Positions 10,993 to 21,022 of a stretch of DNA of 64,000 nucleotides are shown piece by piece. Numbering within the stretch: position 1 is the stretch's first letter; each line of letters opens with the position of its first letter. The DNA lies in contig CALYLX010000061.1 in the NCBI GenBank assembly GCA_944990035.1, positions 62,001 through 126,000 on the forward strand, given 5' to 3'. The translations under genes were made by a program, and so were the position numbers. The notes below the pieces were generated by a model, which was given only the letters and a program-made list of their open reading frames with translations, did no database searches and was not told where the DNA came from. The stretch is from Clitopilus passeckerianus. Lineage: Eukaryota; Basidiomycota; Agaricomycetes; Agaricales; Entolomataceae.

Positions 10993-13434
10993 ATGTCGCA
11001 ACAGGTCAAGCTCTATGTATACGACTTGAGCAATGGTCTTGCAAGGTCAATGTCCAGGCAATTCATAGGCCGTCAAATAGACGGAATATGGTTCGTTTGC
11101 TCTTCATACTTTTCCTGATTTATCAATTTGAAAATCTAGACGGATTTATGCAGGCATACCTCTGTTGTCGTCTTCGGAAAAGAGATATTCTACGGGCAAG
11201 GGATACTGACAACACGACCCGGGCGATCACACGTAGGCTTTTCTTGTTTGAGGAGGAGCTATACGTACTGATTTTGTCGGCTGAAGCATGGCCAACCTCT
11301 TAAGATAGAAGACATGGGAGAAACTGCAATAGATGAAGAAACCTTCAATGAATACATTGCCGAGATGCGAGGGCACTATACAGCAGACAAGGTAAGCAAG
11401 TTCAGTATCCGTCCGTTTGTTCGTTAGCTCATCTTGTATTAAGTATCATCTACTAGGTCAGCGCGCATCAGGAACGTCATTCTTGGTCCTAGGTTCTAAC
11501 ATTTCGGTGCAGAATTTAACTGCAACTCCTTTACCAATGATGTTGTGGGCTTCTTGACTGGACGCTCCATCCCTGATTATATTAAAGGTACTTCCCCAAT
11601 GCCTCGAAATTACTTACCTTTCTAACTCTGCCTAGACCTACCCAGCGATTTTCTTTCCTCCCCTTTCGGGGCAGCACTTCGGCCAACGATCGACTCCATG
11701 TTCCGTCGCCCGGTCTCTGCTGCACCTACACCCCCAGCGCCAGTTCCTTCTACACCTCCTGTTGCAACAGGAACCCAAGCAGAGTCACAACAGCTCGCAG
11801 CCAATCTCCTGCAAGCGCTGGCCCTACAAGCCACGCGATCACCTACCTCAACGCCTCCATCTGCACCTACACCAGGAACGCAAGGAACGCAAACCCTCAC
11901 CGCTCCAGTTCATCTGATTACCAACACCGCATCCTTCCAATCCTTCCTTCGCACACATCGTGCTGCAGTGGCGTTTTTCACCAGTAAAACATGTCCACCG
12001 TGTAGGATTATTGAGCCTGTGTTCGAGCGGTTGGCCGAAGAGAAGGGGCCGAAGATGCAAGGTGGTCCTGGAGTTGGGTTTGCGAAGATTGATATTGGTG
12101 TCGGTGCTGCGCAGGCACTGGCTAGTCAATGGAGCGTCCGTGCAACTCCAACGTTCATCTTTTTCTTGGATGGGAATAAGGTAAGTTTTCATCGTTAAAC
12201 AAAAATTGTCATCTGATGTATTTTCGTATAGGTGGACGAAACGAAGGGTGCTGATGCGCAAGAACTCAAGTCACAAGTCGATCTGCTGATGTATCAGGCC
12301 TATCCACGTATGCATCCACCTCTCCTTCTTTTCCTCCGTCCAGTCTCTGATATTGCCCATAGCACACCCACACACCTCGCTCTCCCTGCCAGCAATTCAG
12401 GCCCTGTCCCTCAACCCGATCCTCTTCTCCCAGGTTCCACCTATTGATACCATTATCACCAAGTTCTCCTCTTTCATCGATGCCGCCATTTGGACTTCAC
12501 TTCCCCAAACTCAAGCCCAGGTCAAACAGATCCTGACAGGCTCGGTTGCGCCATACCTCAAGGCTCGATTCCCGCCTACCACTCCAGGAGCACCGGCAGC
12601 CAAACCTGGACCGTCCGCAACTCCTGCGTTGCTAATGACGTGGTCGACAGCTACTCAGACTTTGACGAAGGCACTACCCCCTGCGAACCTCTTCCCTCTC
12701 GTCGACATGTGGCGTCTTGCATTCCTAGACCCCGCAATAGGAACTCTGGCAAACCCGTCCTCTCCATCCGACCCGATCTCTCTTTTCCTCAAAGTAGCAT
12801 CTGATGCACTGGCTACACCAGAAACCTCACCGAAGAGCTTCCTCCTCACCGTTCTGCGGATGTTAGCGAATACCTTCTCCTCACCGATATTGGCCAGGCG
12901 GATGTACCAAGAGAAGCGGAATGAGTTGGCTGCTGTCTTGGTTGGGAGCTTGTTGCATTCTGATGCGGGTGTGAGGACTGCGAGTGCTAGTTTGGTGTTT
13001 AACCTCGTTGGGGTTGTGCAGGCGTATAGGGTGGGGAAGGTTAGAGGTGGGGCGGGTGCTATTGTTGGAGTCCGAGGACGGGAGGTGGAGATAGGTGAGG
13101 TGATGGAGGATGAGGATTGGGAGGTGGATATTGTTAGTGCTGTTGTTGAGGCTCTTGATAGGGAGGAGGGGAGTGAGGAAGTTGGTATGTTGCTGTTTTT
13201 CTTTCTGTTCATAAGGACCCTGGGCTGATTTTTGGATGAACCTTTGTAGTTCACCGACTTACTGCATCACTGGCGTTCGCACTTCGGCTTTCACCTACGT
13301 ATGAGCATTCGCTCAAACCTCTCCTGGACGTGTTGCAAGCGAAGGACGTTCTGACAAGGAAGGTGGAGAAGGACGTGAAGAAAGCGGATGTGAAGAAGCT
13401 GGTTGAGGAGGTTGCGAAGAAGTTGTGTCCTTGA
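10993..13434 (+). CDS. PPPDE (DeSI-like) peptidase - thioredoxin - PUL domain fusion protein
   Basis: Spliced product starts MSQQVKLYVYDLSNG. A PPPDE/DeSI cysteine-peptidase domain follows, with the catalytic His in IDGIWHTSVVVFG and the catalytic Cys in EFNCNSFTNDVVGFLTG. After a Pro/Thr/Ala-rich linker comes a thioredoxin-like domain with the redox motif CPPC (FFTSKTCPPCRIIEPVFERL) and WSVRATPTFIFFLDG with the cis-Pro. The C-terminal ~300 aa is an Armadillo-like PUL domain, the Ufd3/PLAA-type Cdc48-binding module (FPLVDMWRLAFLDPAIG, LANTFSSPILARRMY, ALRLSPTYEHSL). Known fungal homologs share this three-domain layout; a role in deubiquitination/deSUMOylation near Cdc48 is inference. The start gives a complete DeSI N-terminus. 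At least seven introns; a 13 nt micro-exon sits at 11444-11456. Confidence 0.9.
11444..11456 (+). other. 13 nt micro-exon in the PPPDE domain
   Basis: TATCATCTACTAG lies between ...ATTAAG and GTCAGC. It adds YHLL plus the first base of Glu, so the spliced protein reads KYHLL-EFNCNSF, as DeSI homologs do just before the catalytic Cys. Without it the frame into the Cys exon is lost. Confidence 0.75.
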
Positions 13435-14123
13435 GATGAGAACGCTTATTTAGGGGTTTTTGTATTTATTTGTTGGGGAATCATTTGGGTGGAGCAAGGT
13501 GTTTGCAGAAGATGTGTATATAGATGCTAGAAATGGATTCTTTCTTCGGAGTTCGAGGACGCGTCTTCACGCGTCAAAAAGTTCGCGTCCTCAGCATCCA
13601 ATACGCCACACCGCGTGGTACTTCCACCGAATTCCATGCGCAACGGCGTCGCTCGGTCATCGGATAAAATCAGTGGCAAGCTCTGGCTTCTGTTGGATGG
13701 GAGTGAAGTTGCTATGTTTCATGGGGATCTTTCCTTGCAACGCGATGTGGTGCCTGGGATGAGCGCTGGCTGTGTGGTCGTTGTGATGTCAATGGATCGA
13801 CGCTGTTAGTCATTTTGTCGAACTTTCTGGCATAGAAGAAGAGTTTTCTACCAGTGCAAATCCTCGTTTTCTGAAAGACTTCACTGTGAGGAGCACTGCA
13901 AGCTGGTCGAGAATTGATGCCTTCGACGCGGCCCGACTTCCGCACCTCTCCGTTTCACCACCATCATCCATGCCAAGGCTCGTCTCTTGCTCGTGTATTT
14001 CAACTCCGTAAATCGCGACCGCGCCTTGAATCTTCGATTCTGCGTTTTCCCTGATGATGGGCATGATACGAGATCGCTTGACACCAACGAACCGTCGAAA
14101 ATACCTGGGACCAGCCGCCAACA
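13435..14123. promoter_or_regulatory. intergenic, with ACGCGT-bearing inverted repeat and duplicated promoter of secreted gene A
   Basis: The first part holds a 9 bp inverted repeat (GAGGACGCG 13555-13563, CGCGTCCTC 13584-13592) whose arm and loop carry two ACGCGT (MCB-like) sites. From about 13,900 the DNA aligns with 15,260-15,480, the region before secreted gene B (shared CGGCCCGACT, CACCACCATCATC, GTATTTCAACTC.GTAAA). The conservation is therefore best read as a duplicated promoter. No gene is supported here. Confidence 0.5.
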
Positions 14124-14130
14124 TATAAAA
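14124..14130 (+). promoter_or_regulatory. TATA box of secreted gene A, conserved with gene B
   Basis: TATAAAA 167 bases upstream of the ATG at 14291. The paralog has TATAAAC in the same context (CGACATATAAAC at 15468-15478) 152 bases before its ATG. Conservation between duplicated promoters supports function. Confidence 0.55.
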
Positions 14131-14290
14131 CCCCCACCTCTGTGATGCTGGTTTCCTCAGATTGAGCCGGTCTCTATCTACTTCCCATTTCCGGGTTCTC
14201 TGCGTGCTGCTGGTCACTCCCACCACCTTTCATCCATTTCTTATCCTGTTATCCTTCTTCGAATAGAAGCTCGAGTTCGCTGCTGTGACC

Positions 14291-14882
14291 ATGAAACTCT
14301 CAATTGCTCTAGCCCTTCTTGCTGGGCTGTTGGCTGCTAGCCCGGTACTTGGTGCGAGAGGAAGACCGCGGAGACTGGACGATGCTCAGGTATGCGCTTT
14401 CTTCTACCTCACTACTCATTGATGTGGGTATCAATTGACGTTCTCCAACCAACAGCAACGAGATCTTGCCGAGGCAGATGACTTGAATGACTTCACAGCT
14501 CGATGGGCTCTTGACCCGCTCGAGGACCTCGATGTGTCGTCCCGCGGCTTGACAGACCTGCTCCATAGCAAGAAGCCAATCAGTATCAAGTGCCCACACT
14601 GTACTTCTGGAGAGGCTAAGCAGGTCATAGCCTTCGCACAGAAGAAGTATAATAAAGACAAGAATATGAATAAAGGCCATTGGACGAACATGGATCTCAA
14701 GTGCGTTCCCTCCTTCCGTATAGGAAGGAGATGTTTACTGATTTGACGTTCACTTTTCTCGTAGGATTGAAGGCGGCCGCAGGATCACGATTTATGCAAC
14801 TCTCTATAGCATAGAGAATGGGAAGAAGACATCGGGTGGAACAGTACTCTGGATGGTGGACGACATGAAAGAGGTTCATTAG
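14291..14882 (+). CDS. small secreted protein, family A member 1
   Basis: Three exons (14291-14389, 14456-14700, 14765-14882) give 153 aa. A clear signal peptide opens it (MKLSIALALLAGLLAASPVLG), followed by a basic stretch ARGRPRRLDD that could be a propeptide. A weakly conserved acidic segment comes next. The conserved core has a single CxxC pair (IKCPHCTSGEAKQV), KKYNKDKNMNKGHWTNMDL and GGRRITI, and ends WMVDDMKEVH. The tandem paralog at 15624 shares exon phases and about half of the residues. I do not recognise the family. Size, secretion signal, paired cysteines and local duplication suit a secreted effector-like or cell-surface protein, but this is inference. Both splice sites are confirmed by the paralog. 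Confidence 0.85.
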
Positions 14883-15471
14883 TCTTTCAGTGTCGATTAT
14901 TGGGAGACTGTGAAGGTCATCAAAGGCGATTGCACGCAGCTCATGTCATTACGATTTTCCAGGAGTTTACCACAACAATATATTGTTCCCGAGAACCAAC
15001 CTTCCATTTTTGAGAATCTTAATCATTGCTGAACGCATGTGTCTAGCGGTGATTGTCCGCATACGCCATTCTCGAGTATCTTCCTCAACCAGACCCGTCT
15101 CTGAGACAAGCTCGTGCACGCCGCCATATTCCAAAGTAATTGTCCTGAACACTCTAACAATTGGTTACGAGACCCCACCCTTATTTTCACATTGCTCAAG
15201 ATGTGAGGTAGACTCGCACTGTGAGTTCCCAAATGCTTTGGGTACGTGAATAAGGATGAATGAAATTGATGGCTTTGAAACGGCCCGACTCGCTTTCCTC
15301 TCCATTGAACCACCATCATCTGGCGCCCATGGACCTACAAGGTCTTGTATTTCAACTCGGTAAAGCAAACAGCGCCCTACAGACTGATTCCTGGCTTCCA
15401 TACGATGATATACATGACACAAAATCGTTTGATACCGTGTACTCGATGATATTGGGGACCCGCCGGCGACA
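14883..15471. promoter_or_regulatory. spacer holding the duplicated promoter of secreted gene B
   Basis: The first part, to about 15,240, shows no gene. The part from 15,260 aligns with 13,900-14,123 ahead of gene A. Short antisense frames in both copies share a few residues (VEI, DDGG, SRA, SK.SI), but the same DNA is conserved in all frames, so I do not call a gene. Confidence 0.5.
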
Positions 15472-15478
15472 TATAAAC
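15472..15478 (+). promoter_or_regulatory. TATA box of secreted gene B
   Basis: TATAAAC, 152 bases before the ATG at 15624, matching the element ahead of gene A. Confidence 0.5.
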
Positions 15479-15623
15479 ACCCACTGCGCCCATGTCAACT
15501 CCTTGGATTGAGCTGGTCTCGATTTATCCCCACTTTGTGTTTTCTAAGTGTTCCTCTTCAGCTTCCAGACCTTCTCGTCCAGTAATTCACCGAGCAGAGA
15601 AGCTCAACCGTCCTCCCGAAACC

Positions 15624-16176
15624 ATGAAACCCTCGATCGCTTTGAACCTTCTTTCTGCTCTTTTAACTGCTAGTACTGTGCTTGCCACACGAGGGAAGCC
15701 GTGGAGGCTCGATAACGCTCAGGTTCGCGCTTCTGTTCCACCGTTTCAGGTATTCAACCATTTATTGATTTCCCCTTCACTTTCTAATAGCAACGAGATC
15801 TTGCTGAAGACCACATGGTATCATCTCGTAGCTGGACAGACGTGCTTCACAAGACGATACCAATCAATATCAAGTGCACGCATTGTCCTCTTGGAGGGGA
15901 TAAACAGGTCATAGCCTTCGTTCAGAAGAAGTATAACAAGGATAAGAATCTGAACAGAGGCCACTGGACGAATATGGATGTGCAGTGCGTATCTTCTCTT
16001 GGATATGTACTAAGAGGGCAATGGATTCTGACTTGCGTTTTTCTTCGGTGTGTAGAATAAAAGGTGGACGCAGAATCACGATCATCGGAACACCATATAA
16101 TATGGTGAATGGGAAGAAGACAGAAACGGGAGTAGGAGTACTTTGGATGGTTGATGATATGGAGGAGGTGCACTAG
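15624..16176 (+). CDS. small secreted protein, family A member 2
   Basis: Three exons (15624-15722, 15791-15984, 16056-16176) give 137 aa. Signal peptide MKPSIALNLLSALLTASTVLA is followed by TRGKPWRLDNAQ, matching gene A's ARGRPRRLDDAQ. The mature core repeats the paralog: INIKCTHCPLGGDKQV, KKYNKDKNLNRGHWTNMD, KGGRRITI and the end WMVDDMEEVH. The region between the basic stretch and the CxxC is 17 residues shorter and divergent, so the core is the constrained part. Exon 1 is 99 nt in both genes and intron phases agree. Function unknown. Tandem placement 1.3 kb downstream with a copied promoter shows recent local duplication including regulation. Confidence 0.85.
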
Positions 16177-16246
16177 TCTCCTGGTACCGGTCATTGGGAG
16201 AACTGTGCTTGCGGTCAATGTCATTCCCCTTCTCTGATGACGTACA

Positions 16247-16798
16247 CTATCCTTTGAAGGGTCGTTCCTCCCCGACGGCGGCAACCTTGGATTCGGACTA
16301 AGCTTCACGTACCCCATCAAGGTCGGCGATTCAAAGTGCCACACCTTAAAAACTACAGTCAAGCTTCTCAAGGGCAGTGACGCTTTTCTCATGCGTATCT
16401 GTCCAGAGCTCTTTCTTCAAGCAAAGCCCAAAGGGATCTATCAAGATAGCGACCGCTGGACTTGTTCCGGAGAACATCCCGTGTTAGTCGACGAGATGGT
16501 CACAACGTTTATAAAACGCGGGGCCATTGAAACGCTGCATGAAGTTCCCCGTGACAGACACCGCAGGGACAAGCACCCGATTGAATATGGTGAGGAACCC
16601 GAGCCGTAATGGGGCCTCCGGAAGAAAGACTACATGGAGGTTTTGTGGGCCACCCCGCTCGCGGATTATTCCGAGTTCAACGCCCAGTATATGGCACACG
16701 GAAATGAGCAGACTCTTGAGTATGATTACTCGAACATTCGCCTAGTTGTAACAGTTGGACCTCCAGGCAATCGCGAGGTGAACGCCTCTCCATCCTAA
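16247..16798 (+). pseudogene. unrecognised coding remnant with an in-frame stop
   Basis: A single frame of 184 codons reads like protein throughout except for one TAA at 16607-16609. The upstream part contains GGNLGFGLSFTYPIKVGD and SDRWTCSGEHPVLVDEM; the downstream part contains YMEVLWATPLADYSEF and EYDYSNIRLVVTVGPPG. No ATG opens the frame upstream and I recognise no family. It may be the relic of a gene once between the secreted pair and the next gene. An unusual intron spanning the stop cannot be excluded. Confidence 0.45.
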
Positions 16799-17483
16799 CC
16801 GAGTTATAGTAGTCATTTCCACTGTGTAGGCGTAGAATCGATCTGCATAAATCTTTGCTGTTTTTATCCAGTGTTCTACTCATCTCGACCACGTCAAAAT
16901 GCTGTACCAAGACAGCTCCATGACGCCGATACAATAGTGGACATAGTGGTCAACGACCATGAGGAACCAAACGCCCACAAATACTTCGCTTTCTCTCCGA
17001 AACCATCATGCTCACCTCACGAAGCACTTAAAGGAGGCTGGAACATAATTCATACCATTTGGCAAACGCTCTTTGAAGGTCATAATCCTTTGCAAGAACT
17101 CAAACAATTGGGAGGCCATACGATCAACCAGCGATGTCAAAGCTCCCAAAACTTCGACCCCCGCGCACGAACAAAAAGCGATTTTCTCCATGGCCCTTGC
17201 CATTGTCTCTACACTATAGCACAATAAGGCTATTATTGCAACTTTAGCCCATCGGAACTGCTGCCGGTGGGCGCATGACGAAGCCACCCAACGACCGCCC
17301 CAGGCAAGCTGACTGGCATGGTCCTCCCAACTCCATCGGAGTCCACTTCGGCATCCGCTCGCTTTGGCACAGTGTTCGATATAAGATGGTTCTGCTGGAT
17401 TCAGCGAGCCCTCAAACTTACCTTTCCGGAAACCTATATCGAATAAATCCTTGTCATTTCCATTGCTTAGGCCACGAGAAATC
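16799..17483. other. intergenic stretch without a supportable gene
   Basis: Short frames exist on both strands. A minus-strand frame covers 17012-17575 (187 codons), but it runs antisense into the next gene's start and shows no recognisable motif, so I leave the stretch unassigned. Confidence 0.4.
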
Positions 17484-18171
17484 ATGCCAACCCTATCCAA
17501 TATCGAACTAGCGATTGCTTCTCTTCTATCCGGGGGGCGGAAGATATCAGTAGCCAACGTATTTTCTGCATACACGTTAATCGCAGGCCACTACCTAGAC
17601 CCCTCTCAACACCAGGCTAATGCCCCGACCCCTGTCCTCGAAAATTCGTCAGGATATCTACAACGTGCATTTGAGCGAGCTCTCGAAAAGCATGCTCCGC
17701 GCACCTGCTCGTTGCGCTCATATCATGCGGATACATTCTTGTCACTCGACGACTTGGATCTATGTGTAGATTCCGCACTCTGGAAGATCCGCCACCAGTA
17801 CTGGTACGCCAAGCTCGGTGCAGGCGAATGGGATGGAAAGGGTGAGTTGGAGGTTTGCGAGGGGTGTGGGAGGACGCATGTGGCCAAGGACGGAAAGGGC
17901 CATGAACATGCTCATGCTCACTCGCAGCCTGTGGTGCATGGTCCTGTGGAGGAGAATGAGGGACAGACAACGGAAAAACGTGAGCTCTTTACGGCCTCTT
18001 ACGAATGCGATTCCGATTACTGAGATTCGGACAGGTACGAAGAAGAAAGTGAAGAAGGCCAAGAAGCCCCTTACCAGGTCTCCGGTAAGGAAGGCGGAGA
18101 GAGCTGAGAAGAAGGATTTGTATGCTCCTGGGCCCTCGAGGCTAAGTGGTAGGGTTCAAGCCAATCTCTAG
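17484..18171 (+). CDS. uncharacterised protein with Cys/His-rich patch and lysine-rich tail
   Basis: Two exons (17484-17979, 18035-18171) give 210 aa. The N-terminal half is helical (IELAIASLLSGGRKISVANV). A block reads LWKIRHQYWYAKLGAGEWDG. Next comes a Cys/His cluster, CEGCGRTH then GHEHAHAHSQ, which could bind metal. The tail is strongly basic (TKKKVKKAKKPLTRSPVRKA), like a nuclear or RNA/DNA-binding tail. I do not recognise the family. The start is the first ATG in the open frame. A decayed fragment resembling the YWYAKLGAGE block lies at about 26.85-27.1 kb, beyond the second P450-MYND module, so this gene may once have been part of the duplicated segment. Confidence 0.6.
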
Positions 18172-18634
18172 AAAATGTCAATATCCACGAAAATGACAAG
18201 GCTGTCGAAACGTAGCCCACGAACTATGATTCCGCTCCAACTTCAGCTTCAATTTTTGTTCTCCCTCTAATCATACATCCTCCCCAGGGTTATTGGCGTC
18301 CCAGATCCGTGAGGCAATCTGATGTTCTCGCTCTCACCTTCAGGTCATCCTCTCGGGATATCAGTCCCACCGTCTGATGGGGTTTTTCTCCACCCGCACC
18401 TGGTTTTCATAACATATCTGCGTTATCGAAGCCAGTCAAATGACTATATACTGATATCTTTTGATCCGGAAAACCCACTCGTATTCAGTTCATGGCATTT
18501 AGAGTTCACGCCACCCATACATGACCATTTAGAGTGCGCGACGAACAGGGACCCAACAATGGTTTAAATTACTGGCACAGTGGCATTCTTCACACCTTCC
18601 CTCTTGACAGTTCTCTCTCGTACTCGAAGACAGG

Positions 18635-20744
18635 ATGCCCGTTACTTCTCAGCTCTGGCCCGCCTTTGCCGCTATCGGCGTCGCGGTGTTAGTCATGAAG
18701 CTAGTATCATGGCATCACAAGGTGAAGAAGTTACCTCCTGCACAATATGCCAAGTGGATTGGATTGGGTGCGATTTTCCGAGCTTTGCAAGCAATACGGT
18801 AAGAGTTTCCACTAGAAAATATCTTCCTCGCTTACAGTTCTTAAGACACCGACATCTTACATATGGGCGCCTTGGGCAACTCCATCATTGTTCTCAGTAA
18901 GTACGAGATTGCGCGAGAGTTGCTAGATAAGAGGTCAGGGATACATTCTAGTCGGTGAGCTTGATCCTTCGTTAATACACACTACATGAAGCTGATGATT
19001 TGTCAGGCCCCCTTCCGTAATGTTCGAAATGTAGGTCATTCTTTGAATGTTATACCTAGTATCTTTGCTGACCTTGCCAAGATCGGGCATGGGTTGGGTG
19101 TCGTCGATTTTGCAGTACGGGGATCGGTGGAGGGATTCCCGGAAAATATTCACGAGACATCTGGGCTTCGGGGACACAAAGATCGATCACTCACGCGAAG
19201 CCTTCTACGCTCGACGATGTCTCAAGCAGCTTCTCGATGACCCAAATGACTTCCGATCGCATATCCAACAGTGAGTGCCTTCACCTCAGGGAAGCTGGCC
19301 GAAGTGTTAAATCATCAACAGTCTGGTTGGATCGATAACGATTTCAATGGCCTACGGCTTGGAAGCGCAACCCACGAATGACCCCAATCTTGAACTAGCT
19401 GACAAACTAGTGGAGCTCCTCAGCAGGATCATGGTGGGAGGGGTCTATTTGGTTGATACCATCCCGTTCTTGAGATATATTCCAAGTTGGGTTCCTGGAG
19501 CATCGTTCCAATGCTTGGCAAAAGAATGTTCAGAACTCTCGCATCTAGTTCGAGATGTACTCTTTGACAGGGCTGTGGAAGCTATGGTGAGCACCACGCC
19601 CGATTCCGGTACTCTCAAAAGATTACTCACGAGCTTTGCAGAGTAGTTCCGCCTACTTACCCAGTCTTGTCTCCGAGCAAATGCTCGGATCTGGAGCTAA
19701 GGGCCAACCAGTCGATATCGATATCTTGAAGGACGTTGCTTCGACAGCATATGTTGGTGAGATACGTTTTCTTGTACTGCAGCCTTTTAGTTGCCTAATC
19801 ACAGAATCTTAGGCGCTGCAGACACCACCTGGTCTTCTATTATTACCCTTTTCCTTGCTATGGTCTGCTATCCCGAAGTTCAGAAGAAAGCCCAAAAGGA
19901 ACTGGATAGCGTTCTGAATGGCCAGCTTCCAGTGCATGCAGATATTGTCCAGCTGCCCTATCTTACGGCTATCTTTATGGAGGTCTCCCGGTGCGTGGAC
20001 GCCCCGATTCTAGGGATGATTTTATTGAATGATGTGCTTGCTATCAGTTGGAAACCTGTGACACCCATTGGTGAGTTTGATCCTTTCTCCGCTCGAACAA
20101 GGCCCATGCATTCTCATCGGGTGGACCAGGATTCCCCCACGTTTCTACAGAAGATGACTTTTACAACGGTTATTTCATTCCGAAGGGTTCGATCGTCGCG
20201 GCAAACCAGCGGTCAGGGTTGCATCAGGTGCTCTCTGTGTTCACTTACTCAGTTATTCGCTATAGGGCAATGCTCACCGATCCGGTTATCTATCCTGATC
20301 CATTCGAGTTCCACTCAGATCGTTTTCTGAAGGACAGGACGATCGATGAATCAATCCAAAATCCAGTCGATATAATGTTTGGATTTGGAAGGAGGTGCGT
20401 GATTTCTGTTGGCCAAAACTACAGCTCCTGACCTGACGGCTTTGTATTAGGATCTGTTCCGGGCGCCATATTGCTCAATCTGCCTTCATGATTACTGCAG
20501 CGTCTGTCCTCTCCACATTCAACTTGCTCATGGCAACCGACGACAAAGGAGAGCCCATTCGGCCGAACCAAGAATACCGCCTCTATGTAATCAGGTGTGT
20601 ATCAATACGATAGCACTTTTATGGTACCTTATCTGCCTTCGTAGCCATCCACAACCGTTCCCCTGCCTCATCGTGCCTCGTTCTTCTAGGGCAAAGGATC
20701 TCATCGAGACATGGGCCGCCAATGAAGCTAGTAGCACTGTCTGA
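18635..20744 (+). pseudogene. cytochrome P450, copy 1, broken by a 32-base deletion
   Basis: Multi-exon P450 parallel to the copy at 23273. Seen: N-terminal anchor (SQLWPAFAAIGVAVLVMKLV), MGWVSSILQYGDRWRDSRK, I-helix GAADTTWSSII, K-helix EVSR before WKPVTPI, and heme loop FGFGRR-ICSGRH with the ligand Cys. In exon 1, after KKLPP, 32 bases present in copy 2 (the part coding GPPKLPFIDNL) are missing; 32 is not a multiple of three. The rest of exon 1 is shifted and the Pro-rich hinge needed for folding is lost. A Trp at one splice junction has become Arg (AANQR). Most of the remaining frame is open, so decay looks recent. Confidence 0.82.
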
Positions 20745-21022
20745 GTGAGTAGGGCAGCGGCGTAAAGCGTCTGTACACAGCTACGAGATATCTGCTCGGA
20801 CATTTGAACCGAACTTGAATGTGATTGTATCTTCAGTAATGACATATCCAATACACCGGGTGTAATCATAATATCGAACCGCAGAACCAAGCTAATACTG
20901 CTACTGTTTCCTGATCATCATTTGGCTATTCCTGGCCCAGAGTCATCAGGCGCTTGGGGCTTGCCTCACCCCACCACCTTTCAACTCTCAGTTCTCAGTA
21001 CTCAGCACTCTTCCACTCCACC

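Noticed and set aside
12655..13254. 199-codon antisense frame
   Set aside because: Shadow of the PUL-domain exon of the plus-strand gene.
13810..14226. Antisense frame over the promoter of secreted gene A, partly shared with 15165-15422
   Set aside because: Similarity follows from the DNA duplication of the promoter and is present in all frames; most of the frame is not conserved.
14291..16176. Reading the secreted pair as known toxins or hydrophobins
   Set aside because: Hydrophobins have eight Cys in a fixed pattern; these have one CxxC pair. No toxin family was recognised.
17012..17575. 187-codon minus-strand frame
   Set aside because: It runs antisense into the start of the 17484 gene, has no motif, and no splice partners were found.
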